64,000 nt of DNA, from assembly GCF_000196255.1 (NCBI RefSeq), contig NC_006370.1, positions 1,146,187-1,210,186 on the forward strand, in the 5' to 3' direction. Position 1 is the first letter of the stretch. Every line of letters starts with the position of its first letter. Shown here piece after piece: positions 29,646-39,063 of the stretch. The stretch is from Photobacterium profundum SS9. Lineage in GTDB: Bacteria > Pseudomonadota > Gammaproteobacteria > Enterobacterales > Vibrionaceae. A program made the position numbers and the translations under genes. Under the pieces are notes generated by a model. The model did no database searches. It was not told the DNA's origin and saw only the letters and a list, made by a program, of their open reading frames with translations.

Positions 29646-31918
29646 TGAAGTACAATATTTTAACTGTTGGTAATCCAAACAGTGGTAAAACAACTTTATT
29701 TAATGGTCTTACTGGTGCAAAGCAGCAAGTCGGTAACTGGGCTGGTGTAACGGTTGAAAAGAAAACAGGTAATTACCAATGCGCTGGTGATAATTTTGCG
29801 CTAACAGACTTGCCCGGTATCTATAACTTAGACAGTGCAAATGATGCGAACAGTTTAGATGAGGCCATTGCTTCCCGCGCTATTTTAACAACACCTGCCG
29901 ATGTCATTATTAACGTGGTTGATGCATCTTGTCTTGAACGTAGTTTGTATATGACACTGCAATTACGTGAATTAGGGCGCCCAATGGTGGTCGTGCTTAA
30001 TAAAATGGATGTGCTACAACGTCAGCGTCAAATTCTGGATGTTAAAGCATTAGAAAAAATGCTTGGATGCCCTGTTTTATGTTTATCTGCAAATAATTTA
30101 AAACAAGTAGAAGCCTTTAAAACGAACCTACATAAAATGCTTGCACAAGGTGTCGCAGTAGGCGACATGGTTTTAGATTACGGTCAGCATTTTGAATCTG
30201 CAATTACTGAACTTGAAGGGTTATTTTCTAATGGCCAACTAAATGCGCGCTCTCAAGCGATTCGTGTATTAGAGAATGATACTTTGGTGATTAATGGCTT
30301 ATCTGAAGCAGATAAGAGCCAAGCATGTAATGCTCGTAATAAATTGTTAGTCAATGTTGATCCTGATATTCAAGTTGCAGATGTGCGCTATACCTATTTG
30401 CACCAACTTTGCCAAAAGGTGCGTCGTCAAGAAGGTAAATTAAGCCGAAGCATTAGCGACAAAATTGATGCTGTATTGTTACACCGCGCATTTGGTATCC
30501 CATTTTTCTTCGTTGTAATGTATTTGATGTTTATGTTCTCTATCAACATTGGTAGTGCATTCATCGATTTCTTTGATATTAGTGTTGGTGCGATCTTAGT
30601 TGATGGTGGTCATTATTTATTAGACGATCATTTACCAGTCTGGTTGGTGACGGTTATTGCTGATGGTGTTGGTGGTGGTGTTCAAACCGTTGCGACCTTC
30701 ATTCCTGTTATTGCATGTTTGTACTTATTTCTTGCAGTACTTGAAAGCTCTGGCTACATGGCGCGAGCTGCCTTTGTGCTAGATAAGGTAATGCAGAAAG
30801 TCGGTTTGCCAGGTAAAGCGTTTGTACCATTGGTATTAGGCTTTGGCTGTAACGTCCCTTCAATCATGGCGACGCGTACTCTTGAGCAAGAGCGTGAACG
30901 TAAACTGGCAGCAGCAATGGCGCCATTCATGTCATGTGGTGCACGTTTACCTGTCTATGCTTTATTTGCCGCTGCTTTTTTCCCTAATAATGGTCAAAAC
31001 GTAGTCTTCGGTCTTTATGTGTTGGGTATTTTCGCTGCTGTGATGACGGGTGTTGTTCTTCGTTACACGCTATACCCAGGTAAGAGCGATAGTTTCATTA
31101 TGGAGATGCCAGATTACGAGTTTCCGACTATGCGTAATGTGGGCATTAAAACCTGGCAGAAGCTAAAGCGTTTTGTATTTGGTGCGGGTAAGACGATTGT
31201 TGTTGTTGTTGCCTGCCTGAGTTTTTTCAACTCATTGGGTACTGATGGTACATTCGGCAATGAGGATAGTGAAAATTCAGTACTATCAAGAGCGGCACAA
31301 ATTGTAACACCTGTTCTTTCGCCTATTGGTGTAAAAGAAGATAACTGGCCAGCGACGGTTGGCATCATCACTGGTATTTTTGCTAAAGAAGCTGTAGTTG
31401 GTACGCTAAACAGCTTGTATGCTCCTTCGGCAGATGAAGACGCAGAATATGATTTATTTGGCAGTTTACAAGAAGCGGTAGCATCAATTCCTGCAAACTT
31501 AGCAGATCTTAGCTATTCGGACCCTCTTGGTATTACCGTCGGCGAGCTAGATGATTTAAGTACAGCGGCTGAAGAGCAAGAAGTCGATCAGTCTATCTTT
31601 GGTAATATTCAAGCGCACTTTGTGAGTTCTGCTGCGGCAATGTCTTATTTAATATTCATCTTGTTATACACGCCTTGTGCAGCCGCGATGGGTGCGTATG
31701 TTCGTGAGTTTGGTCAGAAGTTCTCTGTATTTATTGCAGGCTGGACAATGCTGTTAGCGTATACATTTGCGACTATTTTCTACCAAGTAGCACATTTTAC
31801 TGACCATCCGGTAAGTAGTATGGGATGGATAGCTTTCTTCGTATTGATTAATGTTGGATTGTTTATTGTGTTTAAATACCAAGGGCAAAAACAACAAAAA
31901 GAATTGGCATTATTATGA
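29645..31918 (+). CDS. feoB: Ferrous iron transporter FeoB
   Basis: Fe(II) importer with a cytosolic G-protein domain and a membrane domain. G1 GNPNSGKT at residues 9-16, G3 DLPG at 55-58, G4 NKMD at 119-122. The C-terminal half has about eight transmembrane helices, with two gate motifs GFGCNVPSIMATRTLE and the later WPATVGIITGIFAKEAVVGTL region. 757 aa. Coupled to feoA (TAATG) and overlapping feoC by 4 bases. Confidence 0.97.
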   Translation: MKYNILTVGNPNSGKTTLFNGLTGAKQQVGNWAGVTVEKKTGNYQCAGDNFALTDLPGIYNLDSANDANSLDEAIASRAILTTPADVIINVVDASCLERSLYMTLQLRELGRPMVVVLNKMDVLQRQRQILDVKALEKMLGCPVLCLSANNLKQVEAFKTNLHKMLAQGVAVGDMVLDYGQHFESAITELEGLFSNGQLNARSQAIRVLENDTLVINGLSEADKSQACNARNKLLVNVDPDIQVADVRYTYLHQLCQKVRRQEGKLSRSISDKIDAVLLHRAFGIPFFFVVMYLMFMFSINIGSAFIDFFDISVGAILVDGGHYLLDDHLPVWLVTVIADGVGGGVQTVATFIPVIACLYLFLAVLESSGYMARAAFVLDKVMQKVGLPGKAFVPLVLGFGCNVPSIMATRTLEQERERKLAAAMAPFMSCGARLPVYALFAAAFFPNNGQNVVFGLYVLGIFAAVMTGVVLRYTLYPGKSDSFIMEMPDYEFPTMRNVGIKTWQKLKRFVFGAGKTIVVVVACLSFFNSLGTDGTFGNEDSENSVLSRAAQIVTPVLSPIGVKEDNWPATVGIITGIFAKEAVVGTLNSLYAPSADEDAEYDLFGSLQEAVASIPANLADLSYSDPLGITVGELDDLSTAAEEQEVDQSIFGNIQAHFVSSAAAMSYLIFILLYTPCAAAMGAYVREFGQKFSVFIAGWTMLLAYTFATIFYQVAHFTDHPVSSMGWIAFFVLINVGLFIVFKYQGQKQQKELALL

Positions 31919-32157
31919 TTCTTCAACAGCTAAAGCAATATATTGAACAGCATGGGCGTTCGAGCCGTAGTAACTTAGCGACTCATTTTGGAATGTCAGC
32001 CGATGGCGTTGAAGCAATGCTAGCTGTTTGGATCCGCAAAGGGCTTATTGGTAAAGAGCTAGTGGGTTGCGACAGTGATGGTTGTTGCCAATCAGCAAAA
32101 GAAGTCTGGTATCGATGCTTAGATGCAAACGAGTTATCAGTAACCGTTATGCGCTAA
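31915..32157 (+). CDS. feoC: FeoC-like regulator
   Basis: 80-aa winged-helix protein: MILQQLKQYIEQHGRSSRSN starts the DNA-binding-like fold, and a Cys-rich loop follows (GCDSDGCCQ...WYRC), which in FeoC proteins may bind an iron-sulfur cluster. In E. coli/Klebsiella FeoC affects FeoB stability; a DNA-binding role is unproven. Last gene of feoABC. Confidence 0.9.
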   Translation: MILQQLKQYIEQHGRSSRSNLATHFGMSADGVEAMLAVWIRKGLIGKELVGCDSDGCCQSAKEVWYRCLDANELSVTVMR

Positions 32158-32183
32158 TCTTTGCTTGATAAGATACAGAATAT

Positions 32184-32210
32184 AAAAGGCAACCTATTGG
32201 TTGCCTTTTT
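32184..32210. terminator. Terminator between feoC and the HIT gene
   Basis: AAAAGGCAACC / GGTTGCCTTTTT stem with tetraloop; T tracts on both strands, shared by the convergent genes. Confidence 0.9.
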
Positions 32211-32248
32211 AATGCGTGTCGTTTGAAAAACAGCGAATCATGACGGCG

Positions 32249-32677
32249 TTATGCTGAAACAAATCCTGTAATGTTACTCAGATCTACACGAAGATCTTCT
32301 GCTAATGCGAGTTGTAGCTCTTCAGCACGCTGTGTGCCATCAGTATTGCCCCAAACCGGCCCTGGCCATGCAACATCAACCTTAAAGCGTGCGATGTGAT
32401 GAACATGCAATTGAGGAACGAGGTTACCTAACGCCCCTACATTAATTTTATCTGCTTGGTAGCTATTTTCTAATAACGAAGCAACCGCGCTTGATTCACG
32501 CATGAGCTGATATTGCTCATCTTCAGGTAGATGATGAATTTCAGTTAAGCCTTCTTTGCGCGGTACTAGAATTAACCATGGCCCTAATGCTTCTTTAGAC
32601 AGTAGCACCTGGCAAAGCGGTAAATCACCTAAGATTGTGGTATCTGACGCTAATCGTGAATGTAGTATGAAACTCAT
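32249..32677 (-). CDS. HIT domain protein
   Basis: 142-aa histidine-triad nucleotide-binding protein. The motif is QLHVHHIAR (residues 89-97), in the HIT subgroup where the first His of the triad is Gln. FILHSRLASDT and GPWLILVPR are typical of a proteobacterial HIT subfamily. Likely a cytosolic nucleotide-phosphate hydrolase; the substrate is unknown. Confidence 0.9.
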   Translation of the reverse strand: MSFILHSRLASDTTILGDLPLCQVLLSKEALGPWLILVPRKEGLTEIHHLPEDEQYQLMRESSAVASLLENSYQADKINVGALGNLVPQLHVHHIARFKVDVAWPGPVWGNTDGTQRAEELQLALAEDLRVDLSNITGFVSA

Positions 32678-32792
32678 TGTAAATATTCCTTAAGAGTACA
32701 GTGTTGCTCACAAGCTGAAACATTGCAGATTTCTATAGATAGGTACTTCGGTATTCTGACATTATCTGTTAAATAAAAAGACTCTGCTACTG

Positions 32793-33058
32793 TATACCCA
32801 AGTTACCTCAAGATGCTCGTTTCAGCGAGAATTTGTTGGGCTCTAGGCAAGGCACTTATTTATAGACCTAGTCGTTCTACGTTGAAAATAAGTAACACCG
32901 CATAGAGCCCAACAAAACTCGCCCTTCGGGAGTGATTCAGCGTATCTACTTCTGTGTCAAATATGCTTGAAAGGAAATGCCATTCCTACACACATTTTCC
33001 TTGAATTAAACACGCTGAGATCACTCTGAATTCTGCATCTTGAGGTAGCTTGGGTATA
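32793..33058. repeat. 266-bp inverted-repeat element (complete)
   Basis: Terminal inverted repeats TATACCCAAGYTACCTCAAG (extending to about 24 bp with one mismatch). Inside is a second perfect 14-bp inverted repeat TTTGTTGGGCTCTA / TAGAGCCCAACAAA at 32832-32845 and 32903-32916. Non-coding, MITE-like. Fragments occur at 12388, 38905, 42193 and 48971. It fills most of the 424-base gap between the HIT gene and the DUF924 gene. Confidence 0.85.
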
Positions 33059-33101
33059 AGTGTATTTATTCAGGTATAAGCGTTGTTGAATGGAGATGAA
33101 A

Positions 33102-33707
33102 ATGGTTAATGAATATCAGCAAGTGTTGGACTTTTGGTTTGGTGAGTTGGATGGTGAAGTGCCAAAAAATGACAAAAACGCCTTGTGGTTTAAAGGCGAT
33201 AAAGAGACCGATACATTAATCACTGATCAGTATAGAGACCTGATGAGCCGCGCAGGGCGAGGTGAGTTGGGCAAGTGGGCAGAAACCCCCAAAGGTGCGT
33301 TAGCACTTATTATCTTACTCGATCAGTTTACTCGAAATATTTACCGTGGATTAAGTGCGGCGTTTCGCTATGATTCATTGGCTCTGGCTATTTGTAAGCG
33401 GGGGTTAGCAAAAAATCAAGATGAAGAATTAACGCCAATTGAACGGGTTTTTTTCTATCTGCCGTTAGAACATTCTGAAACACAGGAAGATCAGGAAGAG
33501 TGCGTATTTCGCTTTGATCGCTTGCGGCAGACAGTGCTACCAGAAAACGCGGTTATCTTTGACGGCTTTTATCAGTACGCGATCAGCCATCACGATGTCA
33601 TTAAGTTATTTGGTCGCTTCCCGCACCGTAATGCTGTTCATGGTCGGCTATCGACCCCAGAAGAAATGCATTGGTTAAACGGTGGCGGGCAGCGTTTTGG
33701 GCAATAA
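33102..33707 (+). CDS. DUF924 family protein
   Basis: About 201 aa, cytosolic, resembling DUF924 (TPR-like helical fold). It shows the family's VLDFWFGEL start, ALALIILLDQFTRNIYRG, and FFYLPLEHSE plus PHRNAVHGR blocks. ATG 33102 is preferred over two upstream in-frame ATGs because GGAG sits at a proper distance. Function unknown. It ends 44 bp after the 266-bp element begins its flank, and the promoter must lie in or next to that element. Confidence 0.88.
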   Translation: MVNEYQQVLDFWFGELDGEVPKNDKNALWFKGDKETDTLITDQYRDLMSRAGRGELGKWAETPKGALALIILLDQFTRNIYRGLSAAFRYDSLALAICKRGLAKNQDEELTPIERVFFYLPLEHSETQEDQEECVFRFDRLRQTVLPENAVIFDGFYQYAISHHDVIKLFGRFPHRNAVHGRLSTPEEMHWLNGGGQRFGQ

Positions 33708-33875
33708 AGTGATGAGCGGTAAGAGCTCCTGATATTAAGAGCACTGGATATTAAGCGTACGTGATTTACTTTATGTTTGCTTTGTGAGGGAATAGGTCAT
33801 TCTTTTGTTTCAAATATTAGTGACCTTTTTCACCCGTGATTTTTTGAGAACGCTATTGTTAGTTCAACGCTATTG

Positions 33876-34895
33876 TTAATTTAAGGGTAATACGCGGTTT
33901 CGACCCAATTTTTTAGCCTGATTCATAAAGCTATCAGCACGGTCAATTAAACATTCACCTGACTCGTTTGGCTGCTTTTCTGCAACGCCAAAAGATGCGG
34001 TTATTGAGTTAACACGCTGACCTGTTTTTTTATCAATCACAGAAATTCGTTCAAATGCTCGTCTGAATGTTTCAGCTTGTTGACGTGCGGATGCCTTCAT
34101 TTTATGGGGGAGAATAATAGCGAATTCCTCGCCTCCAAAACGATATGCTTGAGCATAATCACGGCAGTTTACTTTTAAGCGACGGGCGATGGTTTTCAGT
34201 ACTTGATCGCCCATCAAGTGGCCAAACTTATCATTGAAATCTTTAAATTTATCGATATCTAACAGAATGAAACTGAGTGGGGTGTTGCTTTCGATGTAAT
34301 GTTGGAAATCTCGGTCAAAAGCGCGGCGATTTAAAATACCGGTAAGCGCATCTTCATTGGCTTCTTTTTGGCTTTCAGCAAGGGCTTCTCGTAATGTGGT
34401 TATTTCATCTTTTGCGCTGCTTAATTGCCCCTTAAATGTACCCGTCGAGGCTTGAATTTGACGAGACTCTCGAATTAAATCTCTAACAAGCTTCATTGTA
34501 TCGTCAAGCGATAAACCATTTTGTTCTGCGGTTTCGAGTTTATCAAAGCTCTTTGTTAATACACTTTGGAATGCTTCGGTATCAGATAACGCATCCATCA
34601 TTGTGTGTGATAGCTCTTGTACCATAGCCGTTAGGCTCTGCTTCACTTGTCGTACATCTTGTTCAGTTTGATTGGCTAAGTGTTCTTGATATAACGATTC
34701 ACACAATGTAGGCGTACATAACCCGAGTTCAGCAATGCCTTGATCAATCGCTAGGTTGAGTTCAGGGGTTTGTTGCTTTGTATACGTATACCAAAGAGCG
34801 TAGTTAGTCGGGGTTATTGGGACTTTGTATTTCATCATAAGAGGAACGGTTTTTTTCAACGTTTCAGTTGATTCAACAAAGCTATCTGTACTCAT
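33876..34895 (-). CDS. Diguanylate cyclase (GGDEF)
   Basis: 339 aa, no transmembrane segment. The C-terminal GGDEF domain (about residues 178-339) has LLDIDKF at 211-217 and GGEEF at 254-258, an active-type signature for making cyclic di-GMP. No RxxD inhibitory site is present (RDYA instead). The N-terminal 170 residues are helical, with coiled-coil character and no recognised sensor. Also found in other Vibrionaceae in a similar form, by memory. Isolated gene. Confidence 0.92.
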   Translation of the reverse strand: MSTDSFVESTETLKKTVPLMMKYKVPITPTNYALWYTYTKQQTPELNLAIDQGIAELGLCTPTLCESLYQEHLANQTEQDVRQVKQSLTAMVQELSHTMMDALSDTEAFQSVLTKSFDKLETAEQNGLSLDDTMKLVRDLIRESRQIQASTGTFKGQLSSAKDEITTLREALAESQKEANEDALTGILNRRAFDRDFQHYIESNTPLSFILLDIDKFKDFNDKFGHLMGDQVLKTIARRLKVNCRDYAQAYRFGGEEFAIILPHKMKASARQQAETFRRAFERISVIDKKTGQRVNSITASFGVAEKQPNESGECLIDRADSFMNQAKKLGRNRVLPLN

Positions 34896-35031
34896 AACCT
34901 AATTCCATGTTTAAACGCAAAACTTGATATTGTGCCAATCAAGATAAATATTAATGCTCAAAAATAATACCGAGGTGCTCTTAAAGGTATGTTTCTGATG
35001 GTCTAATTGAGTTGTCTCGTGAATATATAAT

Positions 35032-35064
35032 AAAAAAGCCTTCTAAAGATACCCTAGAAGGCTT
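35032..35064 (-). terminator. Terminator of argS
   Basis: AAGCCTTCTA / TAGAAGGCTT arms; on the minus strand TTTTTT follows. Confidence 0.9.
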
Positions 35065-35114
35065 AAATTTTTTAGTATGTATTGTTTAAATTATCAGCCA
35101 GTGCTCAAAATTTA

Positions 35115-36845
35115 TTACATACGTTCAAGGGTTTCGATGCCTAGTAGGTCTAAACCTTGTTTAATTGTTTTAGCTGTTAGTAGAGCAAGCTTCAGGCGGC
35201 TCTGCTTCACAGCTTCTTCAGCATTCAAAATTGGGCAAGCTTCATAGAAGCTTGAGAATTTACCTGCAAGTTCGAATAGGTAAGTACACATAAGGTGTGG
35301 CTGACCTTCACGAGAAACATTCAGTACTGCTTCTTCAAATTGAAGAAGAGTTGATAGAAGTGCTTGCTCTTTCTCATCGTTGATCACAATAGGATGAGTC
35401 AGATCTGCTAGGTTAACGTCTGCACGCTTAAAGATAGAAGCTACACGTGTATATGCGTATTGCATGTACGGTGCAGTGTTACCTTCGAATGCCAACATGT
35501 TGTCCCAATCGAAGATGTAATCTGTTGTACGGTGCTTAGAAAGGTCGGCATATTTAACCGCAGCCATTGCCACTGTTTTAGCAATTTTGTCTTTCTCTGC
35601 TGTATCTAGATCTGGGTTTTTCGCTTCGATAAGTTTCGCAGCACGTACTTCTGATTCATCAAGAAGATCAGCAAGACGAACAGTACCGCCTGCGCGTGTT
35701 TTGAAAGGACGGCCATCTTTACCTAGCATCATGCCGAATGCGTGGTGCTCAAGCGTAACTTCTTCTGGCACGTAACCTGCCTTGCGCACGATAGACCAAG
35801 CTTGCATTAAGTGTTGGTGTTGGCGTGAGTCGATGAAGTAAAGTACACGGTCGGCATTTAATTGCTCGAAACGGTATTTAGCACATGCGATATCTGTTGT
35901 TGTGTATAGGAAACCACCGTCGCGCTTTTGGATGATAACGCCCATAGGGTCACCATCTTTGTTTTTGTATTCATCAAGGAATACAACCTGTGCGCCGTCA
36001 CTTTCAACCGCCAGGCCTTTTTCTTTTAGATCGGCAACAATGCCAGGCAACATGTAGTTGTACATGGATTCGCCCATCACGTTATCACGGGTTAGTGATA
36101 CGTTTAGGCGGTCATAGTTAATCTGGTTTTGCACCATAGTAACGTCAACAAGCTTTTTCCACATTTCAGCACAGTATTCGTCACCGCTTTGTAACTTAAC
36201 AACGAAAGCACGAGCACGAACGGCAAATTCTTCATCTTCGTCGTATAGCTTTTTAGATTCGCGGTAGAAGCCTTCAAGGTCGGCAAGTTCCATCGAAACT
36301 TCGCCAGTCTCATTTTGAACGCGTTCTAGGTTTGCGATAAGCATACCAAACTGCGTACCCCAATCACCAATGTGGTTAGCACGAACAACGTTGTGACCTA
36401 AAAATTCAAGGGTACGTACTACTGCATCACCAATGATGGTTGAACGAAGATGGCCAACGTGCATTTCTTTTGCAACGTTTGGCGCAGAGTAATCGACAAC
36501 AATATTCTGTTGTTTTTCAGCAGCAACACCAATGCGGTCATCGGTTAGCGCTTCTTCTGCACGCGCTGCAAGCCAAGATTTATCTAGGAAGATATTAATG
36601 AAGCCAGGGCCTGCGATTTCCACTTTTTCAGCGATACCGTCAAGATCTAGCACATCGATAACTTTCTGAGCGAATTCGCGAGGGTTAGTGCCTAACTTTT
36701 TAGCAACACCCATTACACCGTTTGCTTGGTAATCACCAAACTGAATTTTTGCAGATTGGCGAACTGCTGCTGGGCTGCCTGCTGGTGCGCCAGCGGCTTC
36801 TAGTGCCTGAGATACTTTATCGTTAATTAGTGCTTGAATGTTCAC
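35115..36845 (-). CDS. argS: Arginyl-tRNA synthetase
   Basis: Charges tRNA-Arg. Class I motif HVGH at residues 129-132, no canonical KMSKS as is normal for ArgRS; N-terminal Add1 domain with [12 protein letters not shown], and C-terminal DALR anticodon-binding domain with [15 protein letters not shown]. 576 aa matches E. coli (577). ATG 36845 has AAAGGATC upstream. Terminator at 35032. Confidence 0.98.
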   Translation of the reverse strand: MNIQALINDKVSQALEAAGAPAGSPAAVRQSAKIQFGDYQANGVMGVAKKLGTNPREFAQKVIDVLDLDGIAEKVEIAGPGFINIFLDKSWLAARAEEALTDDRIGVAAEKQQNIVVDYSAPNVAKEMHVGHLRSTIIGDAVVRTLEFLGHNVVRANHIGDWGTQFGMLIANLERVQNETGEVSMELADLEGFYRESKKLYDEDEEFAVRARAFVVKLQSGDEYCAEMWKKLVDVTMVQNQINYDRLNVSLTRDNVMGESMYNYMLPGIVADLKEKGLAVESDGAQVVFLDEYKNKDGDPMGVIIQKRDGGFLYTTTDIACAKYRFEQLNADRVLYFIDSRQHQHLMQAWSIVRKAGYVPEEVTLEHHAFGMMLGKDGRPFKTRAGGTVRLADLLDESEVRAAKLIEAKNPDLDTAEKDKIAKTVAMAAVKYADLSKHRTTDYIFDWDNMLAFEGNTAPYMQYAYTRVASIFKRADVNLADLTHPIVINDEKEQALLSTLLQFEEAVLNVSREGQPHLMCTYLFELAGKFSSFYEACPILNAEEAVKQSRLKLALLTAKTIKQGLDLLGIETLERM

Positions 36846-37274
36846 ACGCAGATCCTTTAAATCGTTTGTAACGCTAATATATTGATTAGCGAGATGAAAA
36901 CGTTACGGTACTCAAGAGTTGCAATACGCAAAACCGTCAAAAATAATCACGAAAATGGGCTACAAGAATTCGAATCAATTAATGTAAATATACGTTACGT
37001 GAGTATTTTTGACGGAACATCCTCTGGACTAGGAGATAGCATCTTGAATACATTAATATGTATAGCCTTAATAATACCCACATATTAAGGTGTTTTGGCA
37101 ACCTGAAAAAGGTATTGTTTGCGTTTTTTTTTGAGGAGTGGGTAACGGATGAAAATTATGCACGAATCAAGATGCAGCAAGGTCTGTCGTATGGTGTTTG
37201 AGGCTTCCTCTTATGACAAAACTGTGGATAATTATGCGTTCATTGGCTGACTTAATAATTACTGGAGAAAAAAC
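36846..37274. other. argS-yecM intergenic region
   Basis: 429 bases between divergent argS and yecM. A 68-codon frame at 36882-37088 has no ribosome site or family look, so I do not call it. The inverted repeat GTAACGCTAATA...GATTAGCG near 36870-36890 is the only structure noted. Confidence 0.4.
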
Positions 37275-37865
37275 ATGCAGAAGCTAACAGACATAGGTCT
37301 ACATCCTGAGCAAATGTTGGCCAATTTACCCGTTTTTTTAGATCGCATTACGGCATTGGCAAATGAACTTGGGTTATCTTTAGAGCAATACCAAGCGGAT
37401 CATATCGCATTGCGTGTTAATGATTTGGATATCGCGAAGGCACTTCATCAAGCGTGGCTAGCGTATGGTGATGAGTGGTCAAATAATATGATTAATGGTC
37501 GCCCTATTATTGTAATTGGTTTTCACCAGCCATTAAACGTCGGTTCTTGGTCGATTGAATGTTTAGAGTTACCGTACCCAAGTGATAAGACCTATCCACA
37601 AGAGGGGTGGGAGCATGTGGAATTTGTGATCCCCGGTAAGGCGAATAATACTGATGAACTCAAAGACGTATTAGAGTCAGCGTTTCCCCTACTTGAACAA
37701 GAATGGCCTCGACTTTCTGAAAAGGGCATCAAGCTGAAAGCAAGTTCACCTTCTGGGGAAAAAGAGCGTTTGCCGAATCCCACCTATGCATTTAAGAAAA
37801 ACGGTGTGTGTATCAAATTACACCCGTGTTCGTTAAAAGATGTGATTGACAGCGAATACGCTTAA
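37275..37865 (+). CDS. yecM: VOC-fold protein YecM
   Basis: 196 aa of the YecM/DUF991 family, with a vicinal-oxygen-chelate fold and likely metal binding. Seen: DHIALRVND, SIECLELPYPSD and GWEHVEFVIPG with candidate metal ligands His and Glu. It neighbours argS as in E. coli. Ribosome site GGAGAAAAA before ATG 37275. Function unknown. Confidence 0.93.
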   Translation: MQKLTDIGLHPEQMLANLPVFLDRITALANELGLSLEQYQADHIALRVNDLDIAKALHQAWLAYGDEWSNNMINGRPIIVIGFHQPLNVGSWSIECLELPYPSDKTYPQEGWEHVEFVIPGKANNTDELKDVLESAFPLLEQEWPRLSEKGIKLKASSPSGEKERLPNPTYAFKKNGVCIKLHPCSLKDVIDSEYA

Positions 37866-37897
37866 ATAACGAAATAGGCAGACAGAAGGTAAAGCTA

Positions 37898-37938
37898 AAT
37901 AACGAGTTGTAGGTATTAGCGACTCTCAACTCGTTATT
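37898..37938. terminator. Inverted repeat between yecM and purU
   Basis: 12-bp perfect arms AATAACGAGTTG / CAACTCGTTATT around a 17-base loop. Lies between two convergent genes, so probably terminates or protects both transcripts. No T tract. Confidence 0.55.
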
Positions 37939-37964
37939 GATTCTGTGATAATTATATTGGCTTA

Positions 37965-38798
37965 CTAAAGAATGATCGTTCTATTGCCATGCACAAACAC
38001 ACGGTCATCAACCACTAACCCCAGAGCTTTGCTGAGTACTGATTTTTCAACATCACGCCCTGATCGTGCCATGTCTTTGGCACTGAAGTTATGATCAACA
38101 GGGATCACGTTCTGCGTAATAATCGGGCCTTCATCTAGGTCATTAGTTACAAAGTGGGCTGTTGCGCCAATGATCTTTACGCCACGCTCAAAGGCTTGTA
38201 AGTAAGGTTTAGCACCAATAAACGCCGGTAAAAAACTATGGTGAATATTGATGATTTGGTGCGGAAATGCACTTACAAACTCAGGTGTGAGTATGCGCAT
38301 GTATTTTGCGAGTACGACATAATTCGGTTCATATTGATTTATGCATGCGAGCAATTTATCTTCATGCTCTTCACGGGTAAGCCCTTCATGGCTCACATGG
38401 TGAAAGGGGATATCAAACTTTTCTGTCAACTTACCTAATGTATCGTAATTACCCACAACAGCGGCGATGTCGACATCAAGCGTACCGTCATAGGCTTTTA
38501 CTAGAATATCACCAATACAATGTGCTTCTTTCGTCACCATAATTACAATACGTTTACGCTCTGAACTGACTAAGCGGCGGTGACTGCCTGTTGGAAGTGC
38601 ATGATCCAGATCGGCTAAGAAGGTTTTATCGTTAAAATACCCTTCTAATTCGGTACGCATGAAGAACTGCTTGTTGGTGTTATCGACAAATTCATTGTTG
38701 TGCACAATGTTGAGTTGATGCTTATAACAGATGTTCGTGATTTTTGAGATAAGACCTATCGCATCGGGGCAATCGGTGAGGAGCGTTTTCTTTTCCAT
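37965..38798 (-). CDS. purU: Formyltetrahydrofolate deformylase
   Basis: Hydrolyses 10-formyl-THF to THF and formate, supplying formate for PurT. An N-terminal ACT domain (LTDCPDAIGLISKITNICYK) precedes the catalytic formyltransferase-like domain with NIHHSFLPAF, GATAHFVTNDLDEGPII and its catalytic His and Asp. I start at ATG 38798, which is preceded by AAGGA at a proper distance; ATG 38804 is too close. 277 aa. Confidence 0.96.
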   Translation of the reverse strand: MEKKTLLTDCPDAIGLISKITNICYKHQLNIVHNNEFVDNTNKQFFMRTELEGYFNDKTFLADLDHALPTGSHRRLVSSERKRIVIMVTKEAHCIGDILVKAYDGTLDVDIAAVVGNYDTLGKLTEKFDIPFHHVSHEGLTREEHEDKLLACINQYEPNYVVLAKYMRILTPEFVSAFPHQIINIHHSFLPAFIGAKPYLQAFERGVKIIGATAHFVTNDLDEGPIITQNVIPVDHNFSAKDMARSGRDVEKSVLSKALGLVVDDRVFVHGNRTIIL

Positions 38799-38904
38799 GG
38801 TCATCCTTGAACGGTATTTTTAAATTACACTCCCTTCTATGTACCGTGTATTTATAACAGGGTCAAAAGATAATTGAATTATCACGCCAGCAACAACGAA
38901 TACT

Positions 38905-38965
38905 TATACCCAAACCACCTCAAAATGCTCGTTTCAGTGAGAGTTTATTGGGCTCTAGGCAAGGC
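38905..38965 (+). repeat. 5' fragment of the 266-bp element
   Basis: 61 bases align with the left end of the element at 32793 (TATACCC...GGGCTCTAGGCAAGGC) with seven or so differences, then similarity stops. Marks the left edge of the accessory lipase region. Confidence 0.75.
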
Positions 38966-39035
38966 GCTCAGCGTGTCGAATGCTTTTTTCACCTAAGCGT
39001 TTTGGTCAACGTGATTCTACATAACGATTTTATGA

Positions 39036-39054
39036 CCCCGCATGCCTTGCGGGG
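39036..39054 (-). terminator. Hairpin after the lipase gene
   Basis: CCCCGC / GCGGGG arms 10 bases past the lipase stop on the minus strand, followed by TCATAAAAT. A weak terminator at best. Confidence 0.45.
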
Positions 39055-39063
39055 TACTTGCGA

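Noticed and set aside
36882..37088. 68-codon frame between argS and yecM
   Set aside because: No ribosome site, no family look, and it spans the presumed argS promoter.
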